Origin: SIAQ01 sp963767835
GTDB lineage: Bacteria > Planctomycetota > Planctomycetia > Gemmatales > Gemmataceae
Reading direction: 5' to 3'
DNA: 64,000 nt
Assembly (NCBI GenBank): GCA_963767835.1
Contig: CAVYFY010000011.1
Coordinates: 1-64,000 of the forward strand
Positions 9,745 through 17,998 of this stretch are shown piece by piece (the stretch's first letter is position 1; every line of letters begins with the position of its first letter). The notes beneath the pieces were generated by a model that was not told the DNA's origin, ran no database searches, and saw only the letters and a program-made list of their open reading frames with translations. A program made the translations under genes and the position numbers.

Positions 9745-10857
9745 ATGGCAACCGCAGCCGTGCACTCACCGCTCGAAGAATTCGTGCGCGATTATGTGGA
9801 CGTGACGGGAGGAGTCTGGGACGAGATCGAGCCGCAAGTTTACGATCTGCTCTTGCCCGCGGAAGGCGCCGGTGCGGAGACGTCACGCACCGTTGACGGG
9901 CGCGAAATCGTCCGCGTCGCGTTCGATCCGGAGGCCATTCCCGAGCATCCCGCCGCCCAACTCGTCAGCTTCGGCACGCCGCTCATGGATCGGCTCTTTG
10001 CCGACGCGATGCAGCGCGGCCGATTCGCACGGATGTACATCGTCGGCCTGAACCTGACGCCGCACGATCTCGCGGGCCGAGTGCATCGTGCCTTCACGAT
10101 GCCGGCGGACACGCGTCTTCATGTCGGGCGCGTCCGTCCCTTGTCCTTCCCACAAGCCGTCTTCTGGTTGCAGGGCACGTTCGTCAGCGATCAGAAAGAG
10201 CAGGAGATTGTGCCCATTGCGCTCGATCTACACTACGGCCGGCAGGTCCGTCATCTCGACGCGCTCTTGGATCACGCCCGGTTGTCCGAGACGCCGGGGC
10301 TGCCGCTGCTGGAAGCGCGGCATATGAGCCTCGCGTCGGCCTATCCGCTGGCGCGTGAGCAGGCTCTGCGGACGGTCGCGGCGTTGGCGAACGCGCGTCA
10401 TCGCCAGCAGAGCGAGCACACAGAGCGTCAGATCGCCCGCATGAACCGCTATTACGCCGACCTCCTTCACGAGTTGCAAGAGCAGGTGCAGCGTGCCACG
10501 GACCGCGGCGACGACCCCGGCAAGTTCGCGGGCCGGCGCGAGGCACTGGAACGCGAGGAGAAAGTGCGCGTGGCCGAACTGCGTCAGAAAAGCACGCTGC
10601 ATGCCCAGGTTCGGCTCTTGAATGTGCTCGTGATCCAGCAAGCCAAGTTGCTGATTCAGGCGACGGTGCGGACGGACAAAAGAGATGTCGAGCCACTGGA
10701 GTTGGTCTGGGACCCTCTCACAGAAGGGCTCGAAGCCGTTCCTTGCCCGCAATGCCAGCGTCCGACGTTCGCCTTTGTCCTGACGCGTTTAGGCCGATTG
10801 GCCTGTCCGGATTGCGTCTCGTCCTCGCCGATACCGGACAGAAAATCGCACCGGTGA
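9745..10857 (+). CDS. RapA-C-like, coiled-coil, zinc-ribbon partner of the SNF2 helicase
   Basis: This 370-residue protein starts 58 bp after the helicase. Its N-terminal 120 residues (IVRVAFDPEAIPEHP, then LVSFGTPLMDRLFADA) resemble the region after the helicase core in RapA/HepA proteins, where a FTWGHPLV-like block is found. Residues about 205-300 are charged and form a long coiled coil. A C-terminal zinc ribbon has C334, C337, C354 and C357 (CPQC, CPDC). The layout suggests a helicase split into two polypeptides, with this subunit giving DNA contacts or a scaffold. No catalytic motif is visible. The RapA resemblance is from pattern recognition only. Confidence 0.6.
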   Translation: MATAAVHSPLEEFVRDYVDVTGGVWDEIEPQVYDLLLPAEGAGAETSRTVDGREIVRVAFDPEAIPEHPAAQLVSFGTPLMDRLFADAMQRGRFARMYIVGLNLTPHDLAGRVHRAFTMPADTRLHVGRVRPLSFPQAVFWLQGTFVSDQKEQEIVPIALDLHYGRQVRHLDALLDHARLSETPGLPLLEARHMSLASAYPLAREQALRTVAALANARHRQQSEHTERQIARMNRYYADLLHELQEQVQRATDRGDDPGKFAGRREALEREEKVRVAELRQKSTLHAQVRLLNVLVIQQAKLLIQATVRTDKRDVEPLELVWDPLTEGLEAVPCPQCQRPTFAFVLTRLGRLACPDCVSSSPIPDRKSHR

Positions 10858-11059
10858 GAACGGCGGCCCAGCGCCGCCCGCCCGCGCCCGTGAAAGCGCA
10901 TAACTCGTTGAACCGTTTCGCCTTTCCAAGGCTGAATACTCTCGCACGAAGGGCACTTTCTCAAAACGCCTCGGTAGAGGGGGTAAGCACTGGACAGTTA
11001 AGGGGTGAACAGCTGGAATAACGCGGTAGATGAAGACTGCGTTAGCCAGGAGTCACCCC

Positions 11060-11890
11060 ATGGGCATGGTAGCCCCGCCGCAAGGGATTGCTAGTGCGTA
11101 TGTCGTTTTCTTCGGCGTCTATGGCGACGTCACGCGACAATCTCTGAAACGCAATGTTTCGCGGCAGACACTCTATCGCGAAGCAGCCCAGACTTCGGCG
11201 TTGCTGCAAGGGGCCGCGCAGCGCGCACACGTCGAGCGTTTGCAGGAGCAAGTGCAACAACTGCAGCAACGCGTCGTCAGTCTCGAAAGCGACTTGAGCC
11301 AGGCGGTGGTGATTGGCGACGAGTGTATGGCTCGGTTGGCGGCGGAGGCCCAGGCGGAAGGTGTGAGTCTACCCACCGTGCAAGGATGGCTGCAGCGTTT
11401 ACTTCCCGGTCGTGCGCCCAGCGTGGCCAAACTCGGGCGTTGGACCCACGAAACGGCCGCTCACGTCAGCACGTTGTTGCCGGTGCTGGACGAATTCGCG
11501 CGAGCGCGGGCCAAGCAAGTGGCGGCCGACGAGATCTACGTGAAGGCGCCGGTGCTCATGGTCGTGGAACCCGACAGCATGTGTTGGCTGGCGGGAAGCT
11601 TGACGACGCAGGCCACCGGGGAAGTGTGGGTGGGGCAGTTTGCCGCCTATCCCGCGCTGGAGCAAGTGACGCGCGACGCCGGCACCGGTCTGGGCAAAGG
11701 GGTGGCCTTGCTCAACGAGAAACGCGTGGAGAAAGAATTGACCCCGGTGGCGGACCAACTGGATCACTTTCACACCGTGCGTGAAGGAAGCCGAGGCCAA
11801 CGCAAAGGCGCTCTGCGTTTGCAGCAGGCGTTTACCAAAGCGGAGAAAGCCCAGCAAGAACACGATCACCATCGGCAACAAGGCCAACAC
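11060..11890 (+). pseudogene. transposase-like protein (DUF6399-type), 3' end lost
   Basis: The frame from the ATG at 11060 (AGGAG 9 bases upstream) encodes an N-terminal helix-turn-helix-like stretch (YGDVTRQSLKRNVSRQTLYRE). A coiled coil rich in Gln follows, then a region with ADEIYVKAP and DAGTGLGKG that resembles planctomycete transposase-like proteins of the DUF6399 type. The similarity stops at about QQEHDHHRQQ (near 11880), and the rest of the frame to 11950 is unrelated. The downstream neighbour is also truncated, so two broken genes abut here. The family assignment is tentative. Confidence 0.5.
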
Positions 11891-12740
11891 GTGCCCGGTG
11901 CCCCGCGGAACGCGACGCCGACGACGAGTGGTCAGCATCGACTTGCATGAGATTCCTTATCATGGCGACACCGATAACCAAAACGACCTGCTGCACAAAA
12001 AACCCCGCGCGGGCACCACGAAGTTTTTTGCCTATGCTACCGCCTTTATCTCTGAGCAGGGACATCGCTACACGCTGGCCTACACCTGGGTGCGGCGCAA
12101 CGAATCGACCGTGAAAATCCTGGGCCGACTGCTGGCCCAGATCGAGCGCAGCGGCGTGAAAATACGGCGTTTGCTGCTGGATCGGGGCTTTTTCAGCGTG
12201 GCCGTCATGAGTTTCTTGAAAGGGCAAAATGTGCCGTTCCTCATGCCGGTGGTCTTTCGTGGCCGCAAACCCAAGAAGGGTAAACGGCACACGGGCTGGC
12301 GAGCTTTCCTGCAAAAAAATGCGGGCTGGTACACGCACACCCAGCGTTGGCAGAAAGATGAAGTGACGGTGCGCGTGTGCGTGACGTACAAATCGTACCG
12401 CCACCATCGCCACGGCAAGCGCTGCCAGAAGAAGCTCGTGTTCGCGGCGTGGCGTGTGCATGGCCAGCCCACCTTGGTGCGTGAATGGTATCGCAAGCGC
12501 TTCGCCATTGAAGCGAGCTATCGCCAACTGGGCCAGGCGCGCATCCGCACGAGCACGCGCGATCCGCTCTTGCGGTTGTACTACGTTGGCGTCGCCCTGC
12601 TGCTGCGCAACGTGTGGGAATGGCTGCGTAGCCTCGTGCCCGATCAGCGAGCAAGCAAACGCTTCCTGTTCCGGCGTATGCTGCAAGCCATCGCCCGTTG
12701 GATCAACCAAAGCATCCCCGCGCCCACGGATGCGACGTAA
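11890..12740 (+). pseudogene. ISH3-like DDE transposase, N-terminus missing
   Basis: From about 11920 one frame reads VVSIDLHEIPYHGD, then AGTTKFFAYATAF, LLLDRGFFSV, and a C-terminal block with RFAIEASYRQLGQARIR ending at 12740. These match the DDE core of ISH3/IS4-group transposases: first Asp in IDLHEIPYHGD, second in LLLDRGF, Glu in the FAIEASYRQ block. About 100 N-terminal residues expected for the family are absent. The open frame upstream overlaps the DUF6399-type fragment and gives no recognisable sequence. The gene is a remnant left by insertion or recombination at about 11890. Confidence 0.65.
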
Positions 12741-12935
12741 CCCCTGATGCTGCAACCTGCCCAGCAAGGCATGAACTTGGAACTACTGGATTTAGCACTC
12801 GACACACGGAAATCTGAGATCGATTTGTAATGGAAGCGGGCGACGTTTGAACGTTCGCCGTCAGCTGCAACGACATTCGGCCGCAGCCCGGATTTTTTGT
12901 AGAACACGTCACCGAAAAAACCAAACCTCGATAAT

Positions 12936-13186
12936 TGTGCCGGGTCAAATTGTGGTCGTAGTTGTTGCCGAATTAAGGGTGTATAGATTTTGAGGTAGCG
13001 AAGGGCGTATTGCCGAATTGTTGAGAATTTTGGAGGAGTAGCGTCGTCGGTTGGCGGCGAGTCGCCGGTCGCGTTGGTTGCCGAATTTGCGCCACGAATT
13101 TGGCTACGAGGGGTGCCAGACTAAATGGTGGTGGCAGTTGTTGCCGAATTAGCGCGACGAATTTGGCTGCGAAGTTCATGGAGCCG
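12936..13186 (+). repeat. Tn7/Mu-like transposon end, copy A (TGT terminus and four TTGCCGAATT repeats)
   Basis: The terminus TGTGCCGGGTCAAATTGT starts at 12936. TTGCCGAATT follows at 12965, 13010, 13078 and 13141. The last two extend into a longer repeat (TTGCCGAATTTGCG, then ACGAATTTGGCT). The same terminus and repeats recur with 45- and 63-bp spacings in copy B (14126 onward). The array lies directly downstream of the CHC2 gene, the position of an element end carrying transposase binding sites. The 195 bp between 12741 and 12935 contain no gene that I can see. Confidence 0.65.
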
Positions 13187-13190
13187 ATCG

Positions 13191-13514
13191 TTATGGATTG
13201 GCAGGTGATTGTCCTTTGAATTGCTTGGCCTGGTGCTCGTTGAGCAAGCGTTCGAGCAAAGCAACGGCGTCGCGGAAGTCGTAGTCGAGCGTCATCAGCA
13301 GGTCGATGTTGTTGAGGTTTTTCTTGCAAGTGAAGCAATGGGCGAGGTTGTTGCGGGGGTTGACGGTGGCGCGCATTTCGCCGCAGTGGGGGCAAAGGAA
13401 GCGGAAGTAGCCTTCGCTCATCTTCGAGGGTGGCCCGTCGCGGCCGAGGGCGGCGATGGTGACGGGCATCGGCAGGTCGTTGCGAAGTCGGCGGAGCAGG
13501 TCGGGGTCAATCAT
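13191..13514 (-). CDS. DnaG-type CHC2 zinc-finger protein, copy A
   Basis: This 107-residue protein resembles the N-terminal zinc-binding domain of bacterial primase: FLCPHC, a short beta segment (RATVNPRNNLAHCF), then CFTCKKN and NIDLLM. There is no primase catalytic (TOPRIM) domain. The start at 13514 was chosen for GGAGAAA 5 bases upstream. It is nearly identical to copy B at 16320-16652 except in the last 15 residues. It is the last gene of the transposon operon and borders the repeat array. Its likely role is DNA binding during transposition or replication, which is inference. Confidence 0.8.
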   Translation of the reverse strand: MIDPDLLRRLRNDLPMPVTIAALGRDGPPSKMSEGYFRFLCPHCGEMRATVNPRNNLAHCFTCKKNLNNIDLLMTLDYDFRDAVALLERLLNEHQAKQFKGQSPANP

Positions 13515-13528
13515 GATTTTCTCCGAAG

Positions 13529-14073
13529 TTAGAAGTCGCCGAAGTCGGCATCCTTTTGCCAATGGGGTTGCATGAGGACGCGGTTGACGTTGTCGATGTC
13601 GATGGTTTTGTTGGCGGCGCGGACGGCTTCGATCATGCAGCCGACGCAGAGGTTGCGGGCCTTGCGCAGGACGCCGTCGGCGGAGCGGACGATGAGATCG
13701 ACGGCGGGCTGGGTGAAGGTGTTGTGGCCAAGGCCGACGCGGTCGAGTTCACGCAAGATGAAGTCGCGCATGGCGTCGGGGCCCAGGCGTTTGGTGATGA
13801 CGGAGTAGGTGACGCGGCTCTTGATGTCGTGGTTGACGCCGAGGTCGAGATTGGCGAGCAGGCTGGGCCGGCCGATAAGGACGAGGTTGTGATTCTTGGG
13901 GAAGTCCTCGAAGAGCAGCCGAAGCTTGCGGAGATTGCCGAGGTCCATGAGGTGGGCGTCGTCGAGGATGGTGGTGAGCGTCTTGCCGGCGTGATTGAGG
14001 TTGAAGGCTTGTTCGATGAGCCGGCGTTCGCACTGGAAGGCGGAGTGGTCGAACTCGATACGAAAAGATTCGC
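13529..14073 (-). pseudogene. ExeA/TnsC-like AAA ATPase, copy A, N-terminal third missing
   Basis: The frame matches the C-terminal two thirds of the intact ATPase at 16719-17522 almost residue for residue (CERRLIEQAF, TTILDDAHLMDLGN, VITKRLGPDAMRD, WQKDADFGDF). The match ends at about 14073, so the Walker A region is lost. The next 52 bp (14074-14125) match neither copy, and then the terminus of copy B begins. The copy cannot be functional alone. Confidence 0.75.
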
Positions 14074-14125
14074 ACAGGCCTGGAAGATCGGCTGGTCACG
14101 CGCGCCTACGTCGGCGAGGGCCAGA

Positions 14126-14214
14126 TGTGCCGGGCCAAATTGTAGTCGCAGTTGTTGCCGAATTAAGGGTGTATGGATTTTGGGGTTTCGACGGTCGTTT
14201 TGCCGAATTGTTGA
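14126..14214 (+). repeat. Tn7/Mu-like transposon end, copy B, outer part
   Basis: The terminus TGTGCCGGGCCAAATTGT starts at 14126, followed by TTGCCGAATT at 14155 and 14200, the same 45-bp spacing as in copy A. The array is interrupted at 14214 by the IS1182-type element and resumes at 16102. Confidence 0.65.
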
Positions 14215-16101
14215 CGCACCCGACAAAACCAGCCCGCTTTCGGGCGAACGGTTTCGGCGGAATCGATCAGCCAGCAACTCGCGCGGGCCGTCTACGGCCG
14301 ATCGCCGTCAGCCAGGCCCGATAGGCCAGGTAAAAACAGAGCGCCACCCGCAAACGGGCCATGCCACGGGCCACTCGGCTCCGCAACTTGCCCGAGGCCG
14401 CCGCACGCAGCAGGTTCCAGCCCGCCACTTTCAAATAGATCGCGTGGTTCACGGCCCGACGGCCACGCACGCGCAATGCGCCCAGGCCCAGCCGACGTTT
14501 CACGCCGCTGTTCGTCGACTCCAAACCCGATCGCTTCGCATAGCGTTGGCGAAACACGTCCGTCGCTTGCTCCTGCCGTCGGCCTTCTAAGCGTTTTTGC
14601 TTATCCGTGTAACTCACCGTGCAGGTCGGTTTTCCCGGCTCGATCGGACACGACGCCCGAAACGGACACGCGTCGCAATCCTCGGCCGACATGTGAATCG
14701 TCGTCGTCCCCGTCGCCTCGTCTCGCACAACGTTCAGCGGAATTCGGCCCGTCGGGCACGCTTCGACCTTGCCCGTTCGCTCGTCCACCGCGAAGTCGTC
14801 GATCGTCAGCGACGCGATGACGGCACCTTTGGCGTCCGTGCTTGCCGTCGTCGCGCTTGGCGTTGGACCCGACACCGGGCTGACGACCTCGACATCCAAC
14901 GCCGCCGCCTGCTGCACGTTGTCGTCGCTGCCGTACGCCGTGTCCGCCAGCACTTCTTCGGGCAACAAATCACGCTTCTGCAAATCTTCCAACACCGGCA
15001 TGAGCGCCTTGGCGTCCGACTCGACCGCCGTCTGGGGCAAGGCGCTGACGATCAACTGCACGTCGTTGGCCGCGCTGCACGTCTCGCTGAATTGGGCTTG
15101 ATAGCCTTGGCCCTTCTTGCCGTCGTAGGTCGCGTCCAGGTCCGACGGATTTTGCACGCAGGCGCCGCCGGTCTTGGCCCGCACTTGCACGCGATTCTCG
15201 ACAATCTCGCACTGCTGCGTGAACACCGTCAGCAACGCCTGATAGCTGGGCCGATCACGCAAGCCCGCATGGTCGGCGAAGCGCTCGACGAGATCACGCA
15301 TATCCTCCGCCACCTGCTGTCGGCTCTTGGCCCGGCCGTCGGCGTCCTTGCTCTCCTTGGCCATAAGCTGGGCCTGCGACGGCGCATAGCGTTGCCGCAG
15401 TTCGGCAGGCAACGCCTCGAAGTCGGCCCGGTGATGGCGTTTGACCTGCGTCAAAAACCGCTTGATGGTGACCGCCAGCAGCCGAGTCCGGCCGAACGAA
15501 GCCATGTTGCTGAAGACGTGGGTCGAATCCAGGCGTTGCTTGGCGATGTCGAGTTCGAGCAGATCGATGAGGCGATCGGTGACGTCCTGCATGACTTGGC
15601 CCGCGCCTTCGTCTTCGAGAAATAAGGCGCGATAGCGTTCAAAGGTGCGATCGCACATCTCGTCACGGCCTGGTTCGAGGTTGAGAGCGAATTGCACGTC
15701 GGTGTGGAAGAGGTAGGCCTCGACCGCTTGGGGGATGGTCCAGTTCTGAAACTCTTGCAGAAAGAGCAAGCCGGCGACGGAATAGAGTTCCTTGGTGTGC
15801 CGACCGATGTTGGGGCTGAAATGTTTGCCGAGTTGTTGGGCCGGCATGAGTTCAAGAAGGGCGGTGCGAAAGACGCCCTGCCAGCCGTGGCGAATGCGTT
15901 CGAGTCCGAGGGGCGGAATGAGGCCCTCGAAGGGGTCGAAGAGCCGTCCTTGTTGCGGATTGACGGTGTGGCGCATTATCCATAACTCCATGCCAAGTTA
16001 AAGGTTATGGATACGGCGATCGGCCGGCATCGTCAAGGAGAAAGCCGTAAGTCGGCGCGATACAATAGGTTGTGTCGAGGGGGAATTCTGTCGGGAACGT
16101 C
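14215..16101 (-). mobile_element. IS1182-type insertion sequence, copy 1, intact
   Basis: The element encodes one transposase and is bounded by short imperfect inverted ends that share CCCGACA (left end 14219-14225; reverse complement of the right end near 16088-16096). AATTGTTGA occurs immediately outside on both sides (14206-14214 and 16102-16110), consistent with a 9-bp target duplication in the transposon repeat array. Copy 2 at about 28769-30180 is truncated. The exact last base of each end is uncertain by a few positions. Confidence 0.75.
14267..15976 (-). CDS. IS1182-type transposase
   Basis: This 569-residue DDE transposase has an N-terminal DUF772-like region (RHTKELYSVAGLLFLQEF, then DRTFERYRALFL), first catalytic Asp region RLDSTHVFSNMA, a second in LADTAYGSDDN, a cysteine cluster (CDACPFRASC), and a C-terminal block SGLESTNSGVKRRLG with the Glu. 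The start at 15976 (MRHTVNPQQ) has GGAG 9 bases upstream; an in-frame ATG at 15991 lacks a ribosome site. The gene is intact, unlike copy 2. Confidence 0.85.
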   Translation of the reverse strand: MRHTVNPQQGRLFDPFEGLIPPLGLERIRHGWQGVFRTALLELMPAQQLGKHFSPNIGRHTKELYSVAGLLFLQEFQNWTIPQAVEAYLFHTDVQFALNLEPGRDEMCDRTFERYRALFLEDEGAGQVMQDVTDRLIDLLELDIAKQRLDSTHVFSNMASFGRTRLLAVTIKRFLTQVKRHHRADFEALPAELRQRYAPSQAQLMAKESKDADGRAKSRQQVAEDMRDLVERFADHAGLRDRPSYQALLTVFTQQCEIVENRVQVRAKTGGACVQNPSDLDATYDGKKGQGYQAQFSETCSAANDVQLIVSALPQTAVESDAKALMPVLEDLQKRDLLPEEVLADTAYGSDDNVQQAAALDVEVVSPVSGPTPSATTASTDAKGAVIASLTIDDFAVDERTGKVEACPTGRIPLNVVRDEATGTTTIHMSAEDCDACPFRASCPIEPGKPTCTVSYTDKQKRLEGRRQEQATDVFRQRYAKRSGLESTNSGVKRRLGLGALRVRGRRAVNHAIYLKVAGWNLLRAAASGKLRSRVARGMARLRVALCFYLAYRAWLTAIGRRRPARVAG

Positions 16102-16319
16102 AATTGTTGAGAATTTTGGAGAAGAAGCGCGTTGTTTGCCGAATTTGCGCGATAATTTGGCGACGAGGTGCGGTGTCGGCCCCGTCGGTTCGCGGCGCAG
16201 TTCGGATCAGCGGCGAGGCTGTTGCCGAATTTGCGCGACAAATTTGGCTGCGAGGCGTGCTGGATCGAGCGGTGGTCGCTGTAGTTGCCGAATTAGCGTG
16301 ACGAATTTGGCTACGAAGT
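16102..16319 (+). repeat. Tn7/Mu-like transposon end, copy B, inner part (three long repeats)
   Basis: TTGCCGAATT occurs at 16136, 16222 and 16285, each extended by a near-copy of TTGCGCGACGAATTTGGC. Spacings are 86 and 63 bp. The third repeat ends at the CHC2 stop codon. With the outer part, copy B has five repeats against four in copy A. Confidence 0.65.
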
Positions 16320-16652
16320 TCATGAAGTGGATGGATTGGTAGGGGTTTTGCTCTTGGGTTGCTTGACCTGGTGCTCGTTGAGCATGCGTTCGAGCAAAGC
16401 AACGGCGTCGCGGAAGTCGTAGTCGAGCGTCATCAGCAGGTCGATGTTGTTGAGGTTTTTCTTGCAAGTGAAGCAATGGGCGAGGTTGTTGCGCGGGTTG
16501 ACGGTGGCGCGCATTTCGCCGCAGTGGGGACAGAGGAAGCGGAAGTAGCCTTCGCTCATTTTGGCCGGGGGTCCTTCGCGGCCGAGGGCGGCGATGGTGA
16601 CGGGCATCGGCAGGTCGTTGCGAAGTCGGCGCAGCAGGTCGGCGTCGATCAT
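16320..16652 (-). CDS. DnaG-type CHC2 zinc-finger protein, copy B
   Basis: This 110-residue protein is an isolated primase-type zinc domain (CPHC at about residues 40-43, HCFTCKK at about 58-64) with helical flanks (DFRDAVALLERML). It has no catalytic domain. GGAGAAA precedes the ATG at 16652. It lies 66 bp after the ATPase and before the repeat array, in the same order as copy A. Preservation in both copies suggests it matters to the element. Confidence 0.8.
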   Translation of the reverse strand: MIDADLLRRLRNDLPMPVTIAALGREGPPAKMSEGYFRFLCPHCGEMRATVNPRNNLAHCFTCKKNLNNIDLLMTLDYDFRDAVALLERMLNEHQVKQPKSKTPTNPSTS

Positions 16653-16672
16653 GGTTTTCTCCTAGGTAGAAC

Positions 16673-16713
16673 TCCCTTACCCCGGCCCCTCTCCCCGAGG
16701 GAGAGGGGAGAAG
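16673..16713. repeat. intergenic hairpin in the transposon operon
   Basis: CCCCTCTCCC and GGGAGAGGGG pair around a short loop (16686-16708), within a stretch of the type often dispersed in GC-rich genomes. It lies between the ATPase stop and the CHC2 start and is absent from copy A, so it is a later insertion. Confidence 0.6.
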
Positions 16714-16718
16714 GCGGT

Positions 16719-17522
16719 TTAGAAATCGCCGAAGTCGGCATCTTTTTGCCAGTGGGGTTGCAAGAGGATGCGGTTGACGTTGTCGATGTCGATGGTTTTG
16801 TTGGCGGCGCGGACGGCTTCGATCATGCAGCCGACGCAGAGATTTCGGGCCTTGCGCAAGACGCCGTCGGCGGAGCGGACGATGAGATCGACGGCGGGCT
16901 GGGTGAAGGTGTTGTGGCCGAGGCCGACGCGGTCGAGTTCACGCAAGATGAAGTCGCGCATGGCGTCGGGGCCCAGGCGTTTGGTGATGACGGAATAGGT
17001 GACGCGGCTCTTGATGTCGTGGTTGACGCCGAGGTCGAGATTGGCGAGCAGGCTGGGCCGGCCGATGAGGATAAGGTTGTGATTTTTGGGGAAGTCCTCG
17101 AAGAGCAGGCGGAGCTTGCGGAGATTGCCGAGGTCCATGAGGTGGGCGTCGTCGAGGATGGTGGTGAGCGCCTTGCCGGCGTGATTGAGGCTGAAGGCTT
17201 GCTCGATGAGCCGGCGTTCGCACTTGAAGGCGGACGATTCAAACTCGATACGAAAAGCATCGCACAGGATTTTTACCGTATTGGTGTAGGTGTGCAAGGT
17301 GCGTGCGACGGAGGCGACGAGGTGTTGATTGTCGGGGAGGCGTTGCAAGGATTGCTTGATGACGGACTTGCCGGAGCCGGGGACGCCGAGCACGAGGCAG
17401 AGTCCGCCCTGCTGGCAGTGGACCTTGAGCGTGTCGTGGATTTCTTGCTGATGGGGCAAGAGCACGAGTTCGCGAAGGTCGAAGGGATTCTGGGTGAGAC
17501 CGTAGAAGGATCGGATCATCAT
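16719..17522 (-). CDS. ExeA/TnsC-like AAA ATPase of the transposon, copy B
   Basis: This 267-residue ATPase has Walker A at residues 46-53 (GVPGSGKS), Walker B at about 121-127 (ILDDAHL), and a sensor-1-like LIGRPSLLANL. The N-terminus YGLTQNPFDLRE is typical of the ExeA/TniB group. In Tn7, Tn5053 and Mu-like elements such ATPases choose targets and activate the transposase. The ATG overlaps the transposase stop codon, and the CHC2 gene follows, so the three form one operon. It is intact. Confidence 0.85.
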   Translation of the reverse strand: MMIRSFYGLTQNPFDLRELVLLPHQQEIHDTLKVHCQQGGLCLVLGVPGSGKSVIKQSLQRLPDNQHLVASVARTLHTYTNTVKILCDAFRIEFESSAFKCERRLIEQAFSLNHAGKALTTILDDAHLMDLGNLRKLRLLFEDFPKNHNLILIGRPSLLANLDLGVNHDIKSRVTYSVITKRLGPDAMRDFILRELDRVGLGHNTFTQPAVDLIVRSADGVLRKARNLCVGCMIEAVRAANKTIDIDNVNRILLQPHWQKDADFGDF

Positions 17523-17998
17523 GGCTGTTCCTTTCGTCGAGCGAGTCCGTTGGCGACGGCGTCGAGGAGTCGAGCGGCGCCGATGCGTTGGCCCTTGTAG
17601 TAGATGACGACGGCGACAGCATCGGTGCGGTGGCGGTCGTAGCGGAGTTGGATTTCCCTGTCGCGCAGGTCGGCGAGCGTTTCGTAGCGTCGGCCCAAGA
17701 AGCTGAAGGTGTTGTCCTTTTTGACTTTGCGGACGGCCTCGGCGAAGAAGAGTTCGTCGTTGTGTTCGGAAGGAGCCAGGAAGCGGACACGCGCGAGGTC
17801 GATGCCGAAGCGGTCGATGGGTTTCATGCCGAGGGCGTCGTGTACGGTGGCGTTGTAGTCGTGTTCGACCCAGTGGGTGAACTGGCGGTTGAGGATGTCG
17901 AGGGAAGCGAGATCGAGCTTGCGCACCAAAAACTGATCACGGACGCGGCGGAAAAAGCGTTCGATCTTCCCCTTGGCGGCAGCATCGCGCACGGCGGT
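17519..17998 (-). pseudogene. DDE transposase (rve/Mu-C type), C-terminal part only
   Basis: The reading from about 17998 contains KGKIERFFRRVRDQF, which carries the catalytic Glu of integrase-core transposases. A Mu-type C-terminal beta-barrel region follows (FGIDLARVRFLAPSEHN, SFLGRRYETLADLRD). The N-terminal DNA-binding domain and the first two catalytic Asp residues are missing. Upstream of 17998 the same frame is antisense to a tyrosine recombinase fragment, so the gene was cut at a junction there. It overlaps the ATPase start by 4 bp. Confidence 0.75.

Noticed and set aside
13078..13172. CRISPR array
   Set aside because: Too few repeats, spacings differ (45, 68, 63 bp), and no cas genes are present. 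They border transposon genes.
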